A stretch of 17,342 nt of DNA from Dehalococcoidia bacterium UBA1141 (GTDB taxonomy: Bacteria > Chloroflexota > Dehalococcoidia > Lucifugimonadales > UBA3495): contig DCAE01000148.1 in the NCBI GenBank assembly GCA_002311385.1, forward strand, positions 1,769-19,110, read 5' to 3'. The translations under genes and the position numbers were made by a program. Under the pieces are notes generated by a model. The model was not told where the DNA came from and did no database searches. It saw only the letters and a program-made list of their open reading frames with translations. This document shows, in pieces, positions 1 to 6,796 of this stretch. Each line of letters opens with the position of its first letter. Within the stretch, counting starts at the first letter, position 1.

Positions 1-844
1 TAGGTTCAGCACCGGAAACCTGCACGACCTTGGAAGACCCAATCTCCCGCAGAATAGTTGCGTTCTCTTTGCGGGGACGGGGGTCCCGAAGCCGGGTGCG
101 AAACACCTCTTCGATGTCCAGGTCGGTGACGATTAGCGATTCTTTGAATGCTGGCGCCCGTTCCAGCACTTGGCCGTTCATATCGCAAATAACGCTGGCG
201 CCGTCGAAAACAAGTTCGTCCTGAGCGCCCACGGCGTTAAGGTGGGCAACGAACAACTCGTTGTCCGCCGCACGGGTGGCAATCATTTTCTCCCTGTAGG
301 CGCGTTTGCCTGCGTGGAAAGGAGAAGCGTTGATATTCACAATCAACTCGGCGCCCGCCTCCCGTTGGACTGCGATGGGCCCCACAGGGTACCAGATGTC
401 CTCGCAGATATTGACGCCCACCCCCACGCCGTTTATGACATACACCGGGCAGGTATCTCCCGGCCGGAAATAGCGGTCTTCGTCGAAAACGCCGTAGTTG
501 GGCAGGTGCATCTTGAAATAGCTGTCAATCAACTGCCCGTTGTAACCCAGGGCAGCGGCATTTGAGATGTCCGTCCCCAGGTGCACGTAACCCAGGACCA
601 CGGCAATGTCTTTGGCGGCGGCGACGATCTTATCCCTGGCTGCCATGTTGTCCCGTATGAATGAAGTCTTAAATAGCAGGTCTTCCGGGGGGTAACCGGT
701 GGTGGCCATCTCAGGGAAAGCGACCAAGTCGGCACCGGCTTCCCGAGCACGCTCCAGGTATTCCAGAATCAAGGCCGTGTTCCCCGGAATGTCGCCCACG
801 GTTGTGTTTATCTGAGCCAGGGCCAACCGAAAGATTCGTGTCAT
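1..844 (-). CDS. nadE: NAD+ synthase (glutamine-hydrolysing), N-terminal glutaminase domain, 3' end cut by the window edge
   Basis: The reading frame is open from an ATG at 844 to the edge, giving 281 codons of a protein that would normally be about 550-680 residues. The visible part is the nitrilase-fold glutaminase that releases ammonia from glutamine and channels it to the C-terminal synthetase domain, which turns nicotinate adenine dinucleotide into NAD+. The family catalytic triad can be placed at Glu45 (in AFPEMATTGY), Lys111 (in YFKMHLPNYGVFDE) and Cys147 (in VNICEDIW). The YPPEDLL segment near residue 51 is typical of NAD synthases rather than of simple amidases. The synthetase domain lies outside the window, so a stand-alone nitrilase cannot be strictly excluded. 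No clear Shine-Dalgarno sequence precedes the ATG. It is divergent from the MFS gene, with about 205 bp between them. Confidence 0.9.
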   Translation of the reverse strand, partial: MTRIFRLALAQINTTVGDIPGNTALILEYLERAREAGADLVAFPEMATTGYPPEDLLFKTSFIRDNMAARDKIVAAAKDIAVVLGYVHLGTDISNAAALGYNGQLIDSYFKMHLPNYGVFDEDRYFRPGDTCPVYVINGVGVGVNICEDIWYPVGPIAVQREAGAELIVNINASPFHAGKRAYREKMIATRAADNELFVAHLNAVGAQDELVFDGASVICDMNGQVLERAPAFKESLIVTDLDIEEVFRTRLRDPRPRKENATILREIGSSKVVQVSGAEP

Positions 845-1049
845 AATAATCCACGGGTCTTCGTATCTGACTTTGATACTTAGGGGCGAGTATACAGACT
901 GAGGCTCTTGGATGCCAGGTATCTCACTCAAAGGCCCGACGGAACATTTGATTTACGGTACATCGGGTTTAGTTCAAGAATGATTACCTGTTGGCGCACA
1001 ATTTTGGAATTTAAGCTGAAATGGACCTCTAACCAAGGCCCTCGCCCGA

Positions 1050-2369
1050 ATGGATAGCGGACGCCAACAACGTTTCGCCCAACGATTTCCCTTCTACTAC
1101 GGCTGGGTTGTCTTTGCCTCTGCTGCTCTGACCAGCTATCACTGCCGCCCTTTGATGGCGGCAACCACTCTATCCGTCTTCGTAGTGCCCATGACGGAGG
1201 AACTAGGCTGGTCCAGAGGGCTATTCTCCGGTGCGTTGAGCCTAGGCGGTTTCGCTGCTGTGGCAGTCTCGCCATTCGTAGGCCGTTTGATTGATAAGTA
1301 TGGAGCGGGTTGGGTGGTGGCATCGGCGTCCGGGGCCATGGGCTTGTGCGCCATCGGCCTCTCGCTAATTACCCAGGCCTGGATGTTTTACGCTCTCTAC
1401 ATACCCGGACGGATGCTGTTCGCCAGCCCATTGGAGTTGGGGACCGCCACGGCGGTGAGCAACTGGTTTCAACGCCGCCGCCCACTGGCATTCGCCATCC
1501 TGGGCGCAACCCAAGGAAGCGGATTGGCGGCCATGCCTTTAGTCGCCCAGCTGATTATCAGCGGGTGGGACTGGCAGATGGCTTGGTTGTCTTTGGGCAT
1601 ATTCACCATATCCATCGGTATTATCCCATCCTTGCTCATGGCCCGGCGTCCCGAGGACATGGGACTGGAATTGGACCCCGAACCTAGGCAAGCACAGTTA
1701 ACGGCCCAGCCAAATGACGTCGGCGGATCCCAAGACAATCCGGGGGCAGCAACCACGGGTAGCCCGGACCGTTTTACGGAGCTAAGTTTCACTGTTCAGG
1801 AAGCGCTACACACCCGAGCATTCTGGATACTAGCAGCGTTTTCCGCTTTTGCCTTCGCCGCCCAAGGGGGTGTGGCGGTCCACCAAGTGCCCCATTACAT
1901 CAACGAAGGAATGAGGGCGCCCATCGCAGCGATAATGGCAAGCACATTTGCCATATCACAGGTGGCGGGCGGGTTTATTTGGTCCGGCTCGGCACGCAAA
2001 CTGCCCTTGCGGTTTCTGTTGGCGATGACCGGCTTGTGCGTGGGTGTGGGGGCAATTGGAACCGGAGCCAGCGGCACTCTGGGATGGGGAATAGCAGCCG
2101 CAGCCGCCTTCGGTGTCGGTATGGGTGGCATGCATCTGCTGCTGAGGTTGGCTTGGGCCGACTACTATGGTCGTGAGCATCTGGGAGCTATCCGAGGTCT
2201 GACCCTACCGATACAGATTAGCGGGCAAGCCATCGGACCGATAGTCTCCGGTTTCATGTTCGATTCCAGCGGGTCCTACCACCTGCCCTTCTTCATCTTT
2301 GGAGCCGGTGTGGTGATAGCGGCGGTGGGCGTCCTTGCGGCCACACCACCGCAGAAGCAGCAGGGCTAG
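1050..2369 (+). CDS. MFS transporter (monocarboxylate / oxalate-formate antiporter-like)
   Basis: This is a 439-residue integral membrane protein with about twelve hydrophobic segments. It begins with the FYYGWVV motif near residue 15, typical of the OFA/monocarboxylate branch of the major facilitator superfamily. Motif A, GRLIDKYG, lies around residues 78-85 between segments 2 and 3. A hydrophilic central loop (about residues 205-240, rich in Pro, Asp and Gln) separates the two six-helix halves. Such proteins move small organic anions by proton symport or antiport; the substrate cannot be read from sequence. The ATG at 1050 is preceded only by a weak AAGG 11 bases upstream, but the first membrane segment starts soon after it, so little of the protein can be missing. 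It stands alone, convergent with the methyltransferase gene. Confidence 0.88.
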   Translation: MDSGRQQRFAQRFPFYYGWVVFASAALTSYHCRPLMAATTLSVFVVPMTEELGWSRGLFSGALSLGGFAAVAVSPFVGRLIDKYGAGWVVASASGAMGLCAIGLSLITQAWMFYALYIPGRMLFASPLELGTATAVSNWFQRRRPLAFAILGATQGSGLAAMPLVAQLIISGWDWQMAWLSLGIFTISIGIIPSLLMARRPEDMGLELDPEPRQAQLTAQPNDVGGSQDNPGAATTGSPDRFTELSFTVQEALHTRAFWILAAFSAFAFAAQGGVAVHQVPHYINEGMRAPIAAIMASTFAISQVAGGFIWSGSARKLPLRFLLAMTGLCVGVGAIGTGASGTLGWGIAAAAAFGVGMGGMHLLLRLAWADYYGREHLGAIRGLTLPIQISGQAIGPIVSGFMFDSSGSYHLPFFIFGAGVVIAAVGVLAATPPQKQQG

Positions 2370-2405
2370 TACGCCGCAGGCCGCATCCCAGGCCGCACCA
2401 ATGAT

Positions 2406-3047
2406 CTATGCGCCTCCGGCCTTCTTACAGGTGACCACAAAAAGCGGGTCGCTGGGAGGGCTATCGTCAGGATTCGCGAACCCGGATTTAATATCCTGAA
2501 AGTCACTGGTAGCTTCCATGTAGGTCTGTATCAATTCGGCTCGTCCCCGGTCACTGGATTCCCGCCAGATGCGCACCGCCTTGGTGGGAAACATGCGGTT
2601 GGAGAATGACACTATGAACACACCGCCCGGCCGCAGTATCCGCGCTATTTGCCCGAAGATCTCCACCGGTTGAGTCAGGTATTGGGCCGACACCGTGATG
2701 ACCACAGCATCGAAACTCTCGTCTTCGAAGGGCAATACGGGGTCTAGATTTACATCGTGGACGATATACTCGTCCAAATCCGGGTTATCCGCCATCTCGG
2801 TGGCATTCATCCCCAAGCCGGTCATACGGGCCTTGGGGTGTCCCTGGGGCCAATGGGAACGCCAACTGCTCATCATGTCCAGCACAACCGCGTTTGGGGG
2901 AATGGAATCAAGAAAAACGCGCCCCACTGCGGCTATGGCATCATCGTCGATATGCACTACCAGCCGCGGCATGGCATAAAACTCGGCATCAACGCTTTCA
3001 TCCTGGCGTTGGAAGTATTCTGGCGAGGAGCCCGAGTCGGTGCTCAA
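2406..3047 (-). CDS. Class I SAM-dependent methyltransferase
   Basis: This is a 213-residue soluble protein of the Rossmann-fold methyltransferase class. Motif I is seen as AVVLDMMSSWRSH (about residues 53-65). The acidic post-I and motif II region includes YIVHDVNLDPVLPFEDESFD (about 94-113), and the motif III-like LRPGGVFIVSFSNRMFP follows about 139-155. The acceptor substrate is unknown. The start is a TTG at 3047: an in-frame TGA lies upstream with no ATG between, a GAGG (3056-3059) sits 8 bases before the TTG, and the segment SVDAEFYAMPRLVVHID before the first internal Met looks like conserved family sequence. An ATG-only call at residue 26 would remove it. It is divergent from the SIS gene. 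Confidence 0.85.
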   Translation of the reverse strand: MSTDSGSSPEYFQRQDESVDAEFYAMPRLVVHIDDDAIAAVGRVFLDSIPPNAVVLDMMSSWRSHWPQGHPKARMTGLGMNATEMADNPDLDEYIVHDVNLDPVLPFEDESFDAVVITVSAQYLTQPVEIFGQIARILRPGGVFIVSFSNRMFPTKAVRIWRESSDRGRAELIQTYMEATSDFQDIKSGFANPDDSPPSDPLFVVTCKKAGGA

Positions 3048-3055
3048 TCCAATAA

Positions 3056-3059
3056 CCTC
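3056..3059 (-). promoter_or_regulatory. Shine-Dalgarno sequence supporting a TTG start
   Basis: GAGG on the minus strand lies 8 bases before the TTG at 3047. It is the main nucleotide-level reason to start the methyltransferase there rather than at the internal ATG of residue 26. Confidence 0.5.
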
Positions 3060-3151
3060 GATTAATGTACTTCAAAAATTGAGCCCATCAACGTTTGGGC
3101 TGGCCACCGCAAGGGACTCACAGGGTTTCCATGGTGTGATTTTGCCGGGCC

Positions 3152-3222
3152 AATTGTATCACGCCCTCTTCCAGTCTCTACCCGAAAGACTCTGGTGAAC
3201 CGCAGCAGAGGGGGATACAATT
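3152..3222. repeat. Nested imperfect inverted repeat in the divergent intergenic region
   Basis: Outer arms AATTGTATC (3152-3160) and GATACAATT (3214-3222) are perfect 9-bp complements. Inside them CCCTC (3164-3168) pairs with GAGGG (3208-3212). In the centre AGTCT (3173-3177) pairs with AGACT (3187-3191) around a 9-base loop, and the preceding CC can reach GG at 3194-3195. The whole could form a long irregular hairpin in DNA or RNA. Each outer arm also contains TACAAT, read outward on opposite strands. It could be an operator pair, a structured leader, or the footprint of a small mobile repeat; no copy is seen elsewhere in the window. Confidence 0.6.
3216..3221 (+). promoter_or_regulatory. 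Candidate -10 box for the SIS-domain gene
   Basis: TACAAT matches the sigma-70 -10 consensus at five of six positions and would place the transcript start about 25-30 bases before the ATG at 3256. The -35 partner at 17-bp spacing, TGGTGA, matches only three of six, so this is a weak call. Confidence 0.3.
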
Positions 3223-3242
3223 TGAGTTGGGATAGCATATGA

Positions 3243-3250
3243 AGAGGTGA
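3243..3250 (+). promoter_or_regulatory. Shine-Dalgarno sequence deciding the SIS gene start
   Basis: AGAGGTGA lies 5 bases before the ATG at 3256. A GTG at 3247 is in frame but lies inside this ribosome binding site, so the ATG is the better start. Confidence 0.7.
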
Positions 3251-3255
3251 TTCCC

Positions 3256-4362
3256 ATGACTCAAGAGCGGGAAGTTCGAACGGGGCACCCATATTATATG
3301 TACGATGCCATCCATTCCCAACCTCAGGCGATCGAAGATATGCTGCGCAAACACGGGGCGCGCGTCCAAGAAGTCGCCGCCGAACTTGCGAAGAGGCGGC
3401 GGCTCTACATTGTGGGCATCGGAACCTCGTGGCATGCCACCTTGGTAGCTGAGCACTGGTTTCGGCGATTCTCAGCAAAGTCTTTGGAGATTCAAGCCTG
3501 CCATTCCTTCGAGTTCTGCGCCTATTCACCTCAGTTAAGCAGTGATGATGCCGTTATTGTGGTCAGCCACAGGGGCACCAAGACCTATTCGTTCCAAGCC
3601 TTGGAATTGGCCAGGGCCGCAGGCGCATACACCGTCTCTATCACATCGACCGAACCGGGGCCTCGAATTCAGGTTGCCGAGGTTGTTCTAAACACGGTGG
3701 AACCCGAGCGGTCTGCCGCCTATACCGTCAGCTACACTACTGCGCTAGTAGTCTTGGGGATGCTGGCCACCGCCGTGGGTAATTGGTCCGACGCCAGCGA
3801 AGAATTGCCGATACTCAGAGCCCAACTTGAGGAGGTGCCCCAATCCCTAACTCAGGTGCTGGTCAATCAAAGCAAAGCGCAACAAGCAGCCCGACGCTTC
3901 CAGAGCAAGGGGCGCTTTGTTTCCGTCGGATGGGGGCCAAATACGGCCAACGCTTATGAAGTGGCGCTAAAAATCAAGGAAACCAGCGCCGTCGATAGCG
4001 AAGGGCTCCAGGTGGAACAGATACTCCATGGCCCATTTTGTTCAATAGGCGAGAAATGCCTAATCACGTTGGTGGCGCCTCCCGGGCCGGGATATGAACG
4101 CGCTCTGAACATAGCTCGGGCGTCCATAGAGGTAGGCGCTCCGGTTTGGGCGCTGGTCCAAGAAGGCGATACGCTGTTATCAGACCTGGCCACCGAAGCC
4201 TTCTTCATGCCCTCTATCTCGGATTTCTGGAGCCCCTTGATTTACGTTTTGCCGCTCCAGTTGTTTACCTATTACCTTGCCTTGGCCCGGGGCGCTCACC
4301 CCGACCTTTTCCAGCAAGATAATGCACGGCAGGCGGCCGCCCGCCAACACTACGAACTATGA
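3256..4362 (+). CDS. SIS-domain protein, GlmS-isomerase-like without a glutaminase domain
   Basis: The product is 368 residues from the ATG at 3256 and consists of two SIS (sugar isomerase) domains. The first shows GIGTSWHAT followed by VVSHRGTKTYS, the phosphosugar-binding serine/threonine loops. The second shows VGWGPNTANAYEVALKIKE and VEQILHGP, corresponding to the ExxHGP-type signature of GlmS and FrlB. The C-terminal YVLPLQLFTYYLALARG is also GlmS-like. No N-terminal Cys-dependent glutaminase is present, so it cannot be a normal glucosamine-6-phosphate synthase. It probably acts as a ketose/aldose phosphosugar isomerase or an amino-sugar or fructosamine phosphate deaminase. The usual GlmS tail (AKSVTVE) is replaced by an unrelated Gln/Ala/Arg-rich end, so the substrate is open. 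A terminator-like hairpin follows immediately. Confidence 0.85.
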   Translation: MTQEREVRTGHPYYMYDAIHSQPQAIEDMLRKHGARVQEVAAELAKRRRLYIVGIGTSWHATLVAEHWFRRFSAKSLEIQACHSFEFCAYSPQLSSDDAVIVVSHRGTKTYSFQALELARAAGAYTVSITSTEPGPRIQVAEVVLNTVEPERSAAYTVSYTTALVVLGMLATAVGNWSDASEELPILRAQLEEVPQSLTQVLVNQSKAQQAARRFQSKGRFVSVGWGPNTANAYEVALKIKETSAVDSEGLQVEQILHGPFCSIGEKCLITLVAPPGPGYERALNIARASIEVGAPVWALVQEGDTLLSDLATEAFFMPSISDFWSPLIYVLPLQLFTYYLALARGAHPDLFQQDNARQAAARQHYEL

Positions 4363-4363
4363 T

Positions 4364-4387
4364 GCCCGTTTATCAACGGGCAGTTTT
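4364..4387 (+). terminator. Intrinsic terminator-like hairpin after the SIS gene
   Basis: GCCCGTT (4364-4370) and AACGGGC (4375-4381) form a perfect 7-bp stem with the loop TATC, followed by AG and TTTT. It begins two bases after the stop codon. It would separate or attenuate transcription into the CMD gene 30 bases further on. The short U-tract makes its strength uncertain. Confidence 0.6.
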
Positions 4388-4416
4388 CAGCAATCAGTCA
4401 AAATAAGGAGTGAGGA

Positions 4417-4788
4417 ATGTCCACCGAAGAAACAGAGTCAATTCTGCAAAGTGTCCAGCAAGACCGGGGTTACTCCCTGGAGATGCACCGAATCATGGCC
4501 GAAGCGGACCTGGAATGGGTCAAGAAGTACAACGATTTCATAGATGCAACTTACACTGGGCAGCGGTTGCTGGACCGCAAGACCAAAGAACTTCTTCAGG
4601 TGGTGGTGGAAGCGGCGCTACGGGCCGACCAGGACCAAATCCAAGCCCATATAAAGGTGGCCCTGCGGGAAGGCGCCACCCCCGAAGAGGTTCTGCAAGC
4701 GCTCCAAGCGGTTATCATGCCCATGGGGGGCCTTGCCTTCCGCCGGGGCGTGCAGGCTTGGGCGGCCGAGACCGGGTTCAAGTTTTAA
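4417..4788 (+). CDS. Carboxymuconolactone decarboxylase (CMD/AhpD-like) family protein
   Basis: This is a 123-residue all-helical protein with the CMD fold. It shows DRKTKELLQVVVEAALRADQ, a histidine in QAHIKVAL, and GATPEEVLQALQAVIMPMGG, the family's GAT/S-PEEI signature. CMD proteins are either gamma-carboxymuconolactone decarboxylases of protocatechuate breakdown or AhpD-type peroxidase partners. The AhpD CxxC pair is absent here; the protein has no cysteine at all, which rules out a dithiol peroxidase role and leaves a decarboxylase-like or unknown role. A strong AAGGAG (4405-4410) lies 6 bases before the ATG. It follows the SIS gene on the same strand but behind a hairpin. Confidence 0.85.
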   Translation: MSTEETESILQSVQQDRGYSLEMHRIMAEADLEWVKKYNDFIDATYTGQRLLDRKTKELLQVVVEAALRADQDQIQAHIKVALREGATPEEVLQALQAVIMPMGGLAFRRGVQAWAAETGFKF

Positions 4789-4796
4789 ATAATTAA

Positions 4797-4824
4797 GGGG
4801 CCCTCGGCTGTTTCCGGGGCCCCC
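4797..4824. terminator. GC-rich hairpin between convergent genes
   Basis: GGGGCCC (4797-4803) pairs with GGGCCCC (4817-4823) around a 13-base loop. On the minus strand the stem is followed by the T/A-rich TTAATTATTTAAAA, so it best fits termination of the FAH-family gene. On the plus strand there is no T-run, but the stem sits only 8 bases after the CMD stop codon and may serve both. Confidence 0.6.
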
Positions 4825-4857
4825 TATACGGCTACGTCTTATCCAAGCTAGATCCGG

Positions 4858-5640
4858 TTACTTTCCCCAGACCACCGTGTTTCGTAGCGTGCCGATGTCG
4901 CTAATCTCGATCTCAATGACATCGCCATCTTTCATGTTTTCCGTGGCGCCTTCGGTACCCATCCACAGCACATCTCCAGGATAGAGGGTCAGGTATTGGC
5001 TCATTCTGCTGATGAATGCGCGGACACCGAATATGGCAGTGGAAAGAGCGTATTCTTCGACGACTCGGCCACTGAGAGTAACCTTGCAGGTCAAGTCGTC
5101 GGGGTCTAGACCGGTGACGATCCACGGCCCCATGGGTTTGAAGGTATCGGTGTTCTTGGCCCGCCACATGGTCCGGTCATTCTTCTGCCAGGTGCGTTCG
5201 CTCACATCGTTTCCGATGGTGAGTCCCAAGACGTAGTCCAAGGCTTGGTCCTCGGTGACGTTTCTGCACTTCTTCCCGATAACGGCCACCAGTTCGCCCT
5301 CGTATTGCAGGTCTTCATGAGCGTCTTTGGGAACCTCGATGGGATGTTCCGTCGGCACCAAAGCGTTTACCGCCCGGTATCCCACGTCGGCTGCCTTTGG
5401 TATATCGGGTTGAGTGCCCACCTTTGCGGCCGCCCAAGTGATGTGCTCCGGATAATTAATCCCGGCGGCGTAGAAAGTCGGCGGGATTACCGGCACCTCC
5501 AGCTTGACCGAACTGAGAGGTTGAACGTTGGAAGTCTTGGTATAGGTATCGAAGGGTGTTCCTTCTACTTCGATAACCTGGTCGCCTTCAATTATTCCGT
5601 AAGCAATATTGCCGCCCGTGCTAAATCTGCACCACTTCAT
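4858..5640 (-). CDS. Fumarylacetoacetate hydrolase (FAH) family protein
   Basis: This 260-residue cytosolic enzyme has the FAH fold. Metal-binding residues can be placed at Glu114 and Glu116 (in QYEGELVAVIGK) and Asp145 (in IGNDVSERTWQ). Further family marks are YAAGINYPEH, KNTDTFKPMGPW and the C-terminal LWMGTEGATE and GDVIEIEISDIGTLRN. Family members hydrolyse or isomerise C-C bonds beside a keto group: acylpyruvate hydrolases, HpcE-type isomerase/decarboxylases of homoprotocatechuate breakdown, or oxaloacetate decarboxylases. The length and single domain fit a 2-hydroxyhepta-diene-dioate isomerase or acylpyruvase-like enzyme, but substrate cannot be fixed. AGGAGG (5647-5652 on this strand) lies 6 bases before the ATG, a strong start. 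It is divergent from the SDR gene and convergent with the CMD gene. Confidence 0.9.
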   Translation of the reverse strand: MKWCRFSTGGNIAYGIIEGDQVIEVEGTPFDTYTKTSNVQPLSSVKLEVPVIPPTFYAAGINYPEHITWAAAKVGTQPDIPKAADVGYRAVNALVPTEHPIEVPKDAHEDLQYEGELVAVIGKKCRNVTEDQALDYVLGLTIGNDVSERTWQKNDRTMWRAKNTDTFKPMGPWIVTGLDPDDLTCKVTLSGRVVEEYALSTAIFGVRAFISRMSQYLTLYPGDVLWMGTEGATENMKDGDVIEIEISDIGTLRNTVVWGK

Positions 5641-5715
5641 GGTTGGCCTCCTCGCTAATAGCGAAATTTCTCAAAATTCGATTCTCTAGGTCTCGTATGT
5701 CCCCTTTACTTAGCA

Positions 5716-5742
5716 ACTAGATTCTTGGCGACTAGATTCTTG
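5716..5742. repeat. Tandem direct repeat, possible operator
   Basis: ACTAGATTCTTG occurs at 5716-5727 and again at 5731-5742, three bases apart. The 15-bp period is about one and a half helical turns. It lies about 76-102 bases upstream of the FAH start and may bind a regulator; this is inference from layout only. Confidence 0.55.
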
Positions 5743-5854
5743 CATCAACAACGCCAGTGGTCAAGCCGAGCGATACCCGCCGTCACCGGTATGCTGTATT
5801 CGGAAGTTCTTTACTGAGAACAGACATCTAGGTCAATGATAGAAGCCGAATCTC

Positions 5855-5870
5855 CTATTTGCCCAAATAG
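5855..5870. repeat. Short inverted repeat, possible operator
   Basis: CTATTTG (5855-5861) and CAAATAG (5864-5870) are perfect 7-bp complements around a CC centre. The form resembles dimeric repressor sites (TetR, GntR or MarR type). It lies 87 bases before the SDR start. No regulator gene is adjacent. Confidence 0.5.
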
Positions 5871-5957
5871 AAGGCCTGTGTTAGGCTCGCAAAGCCGTTT
5901 AATGCCCAGCAGCAGTTGATTCGTGGGCACGAACCTGGGAGAAACAGGGAGACCCAA

Positions 5958-6728
5958 ATGAGGTTAAGCGGGAAAACTGCCCTTATCACCGGGGCCAGCC
6001 GGAACATCGGCATGGAGATTGCCCTCACTTTTGCACGGGAGGGGGCCGACCTAGTGCTGAACACCCGCGTCAGTCAGGACGAGCTGGAATCGGTGGCAGC
6101 CAGTTGCCGGGAGTTGGGCGTAAAAACCCACACCGTGATGGCCGATGTTTCCGACTCACAGCAGGTCACCAGCATGGTGGCGGAAGGAATCAACGCGCTG
6201 GGGAAAATCGACATATTGGTCAGCAATGTGGCCATTCGCCCCCACAAGCCAATCACCGATGTGTCTGACGACGAGTGGCTCAACGTGATGGGCGTGAACC
6301 TTAACTCTGCCTTTTATCTGTGCAAAGCGGTGGTGCCCGGCATGATGGAGCGCCGCACCGGCAGCATAATCGCCATGGGCGGCCAGTCGGCCATTACAGG
6401 CAGGCCCGAGACGGTCTCGGTGACGGCGGCCAAGACCGGGCTCTTGGGCCTTATCCGGGCGTTGGCGGCGGAAATGGCGCCTTACAACGTTCGTGCCAAC
6501 ATGGTGAACCCCGGCTCCACCGACACCGAGCGGCGCAGCCCGGAATGGTATCCCGAGTTCCAACAACAGTTTTCCAGGGGTTCCAACGAACACTTAAAGG
6601 GTCTGCCGATGGGTAGGCAGGCCACCGTCCAAGACATTGCCAACGCCTGTCTGTTCTTCGCTTCCGACGAATCGGCATACATAACAGGAGACCGTCTGAA
6701 CGTTGTCGGCGGACGCTATATCGTCTAA
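5958..6728 (+). CDS. Short-chain dehydrogenase/reductase (SDR) family protein with altered catalytic residues
   Basis: The protein is 256 residues, the normal classical SDR length. The nucleotide-binding TGASRNIG is at residues 11-18, MADVSD follows at 61-66, and NPGSTDTE at 184-191 matches the classical PG motif. The structural Asn114 and the active-site Lys159 (in TAAKTG) are kept. The Tyr of YxxxK is Val155, the catalytic Ser thirteen residues earlier is Gly142, and the usual NNAG is SNVA at 89-92. It therefore may not be an ordinary oxidoreductase, or may use other residues such as Ser144. The ATG at 5958 has GGGAG (5947-5951) 6 bases ahead; a TTG at 5916 is in frame but would add a non-conserved leader. 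It is probably co-transcribed with the lactonase gene 68 bases downstream. Confidence 0.88.
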   Translation: MRLSGKTALITGASRNIGMEIALTFAREGADLVLNTRVSQDELESVAASCRELGVKTHTVMADVSDSQQVTSMVAEGINALGKIDILVSNVAIRPHKPITDVSDDEWLNVMGVNLNSAFYLCKAVVPGMMERRTGSIIAMGGQSAITGRPETVSVTAAKTGLLGLIRALAAEMAPYNVRANMVNPGSTDTERRSPEWYPEFQQQFSRGSNEHLKGLPMGRQATVQDIANACLFFASDESAYITGDRLNVVGGRYIV

Positions 6729-6796
6729 GACTCCATTCTAGTTACCCGGCTAATCAACTGGTTAATCACCCAGCTGAGAATAATAGGAGGGTCATC

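Larger units (their letters stand above)
5641..5957. other. Divergent intergenic control region (317 bp)
   Basis: No gene is seen between the divergent FAH and SDR genes. The region holds the FAH ribosome binding site (5647-5652), a tandem 12-bp direct repeat (5716-5742), a 16-bp inverted repeat (5855-5870) and the SDR ribosome binding site (5947-5951). I found no convincing -35/-10 pair on either strand. The repeats are reported separately. Confidence 0.6.

Noticed and set aside
887..900. TGTATACT on the minus strand as a nadE promoter
   Set aside because: TG is directly adjacent rather than one base away, and no -35 match lies at a proper distance.
2370..2405. Repeated AGGCCGCA in the convergent spacer, considered as a terminator
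   Set aside because: The copies are direct, not inverted, and no T-run follows.
3247..3255. GTG at 3247 as start of the SIS gene
   Set aside because: It lies inside the AGAGGTGA ribosome binding site of the ATG at 3256.
5916..5957. TTG at 5916 as start of the SDR gene
   Set aside because: It adds 14 residues of non-SDR leader, and the ATG at 5958 has its own ribosome binding site.
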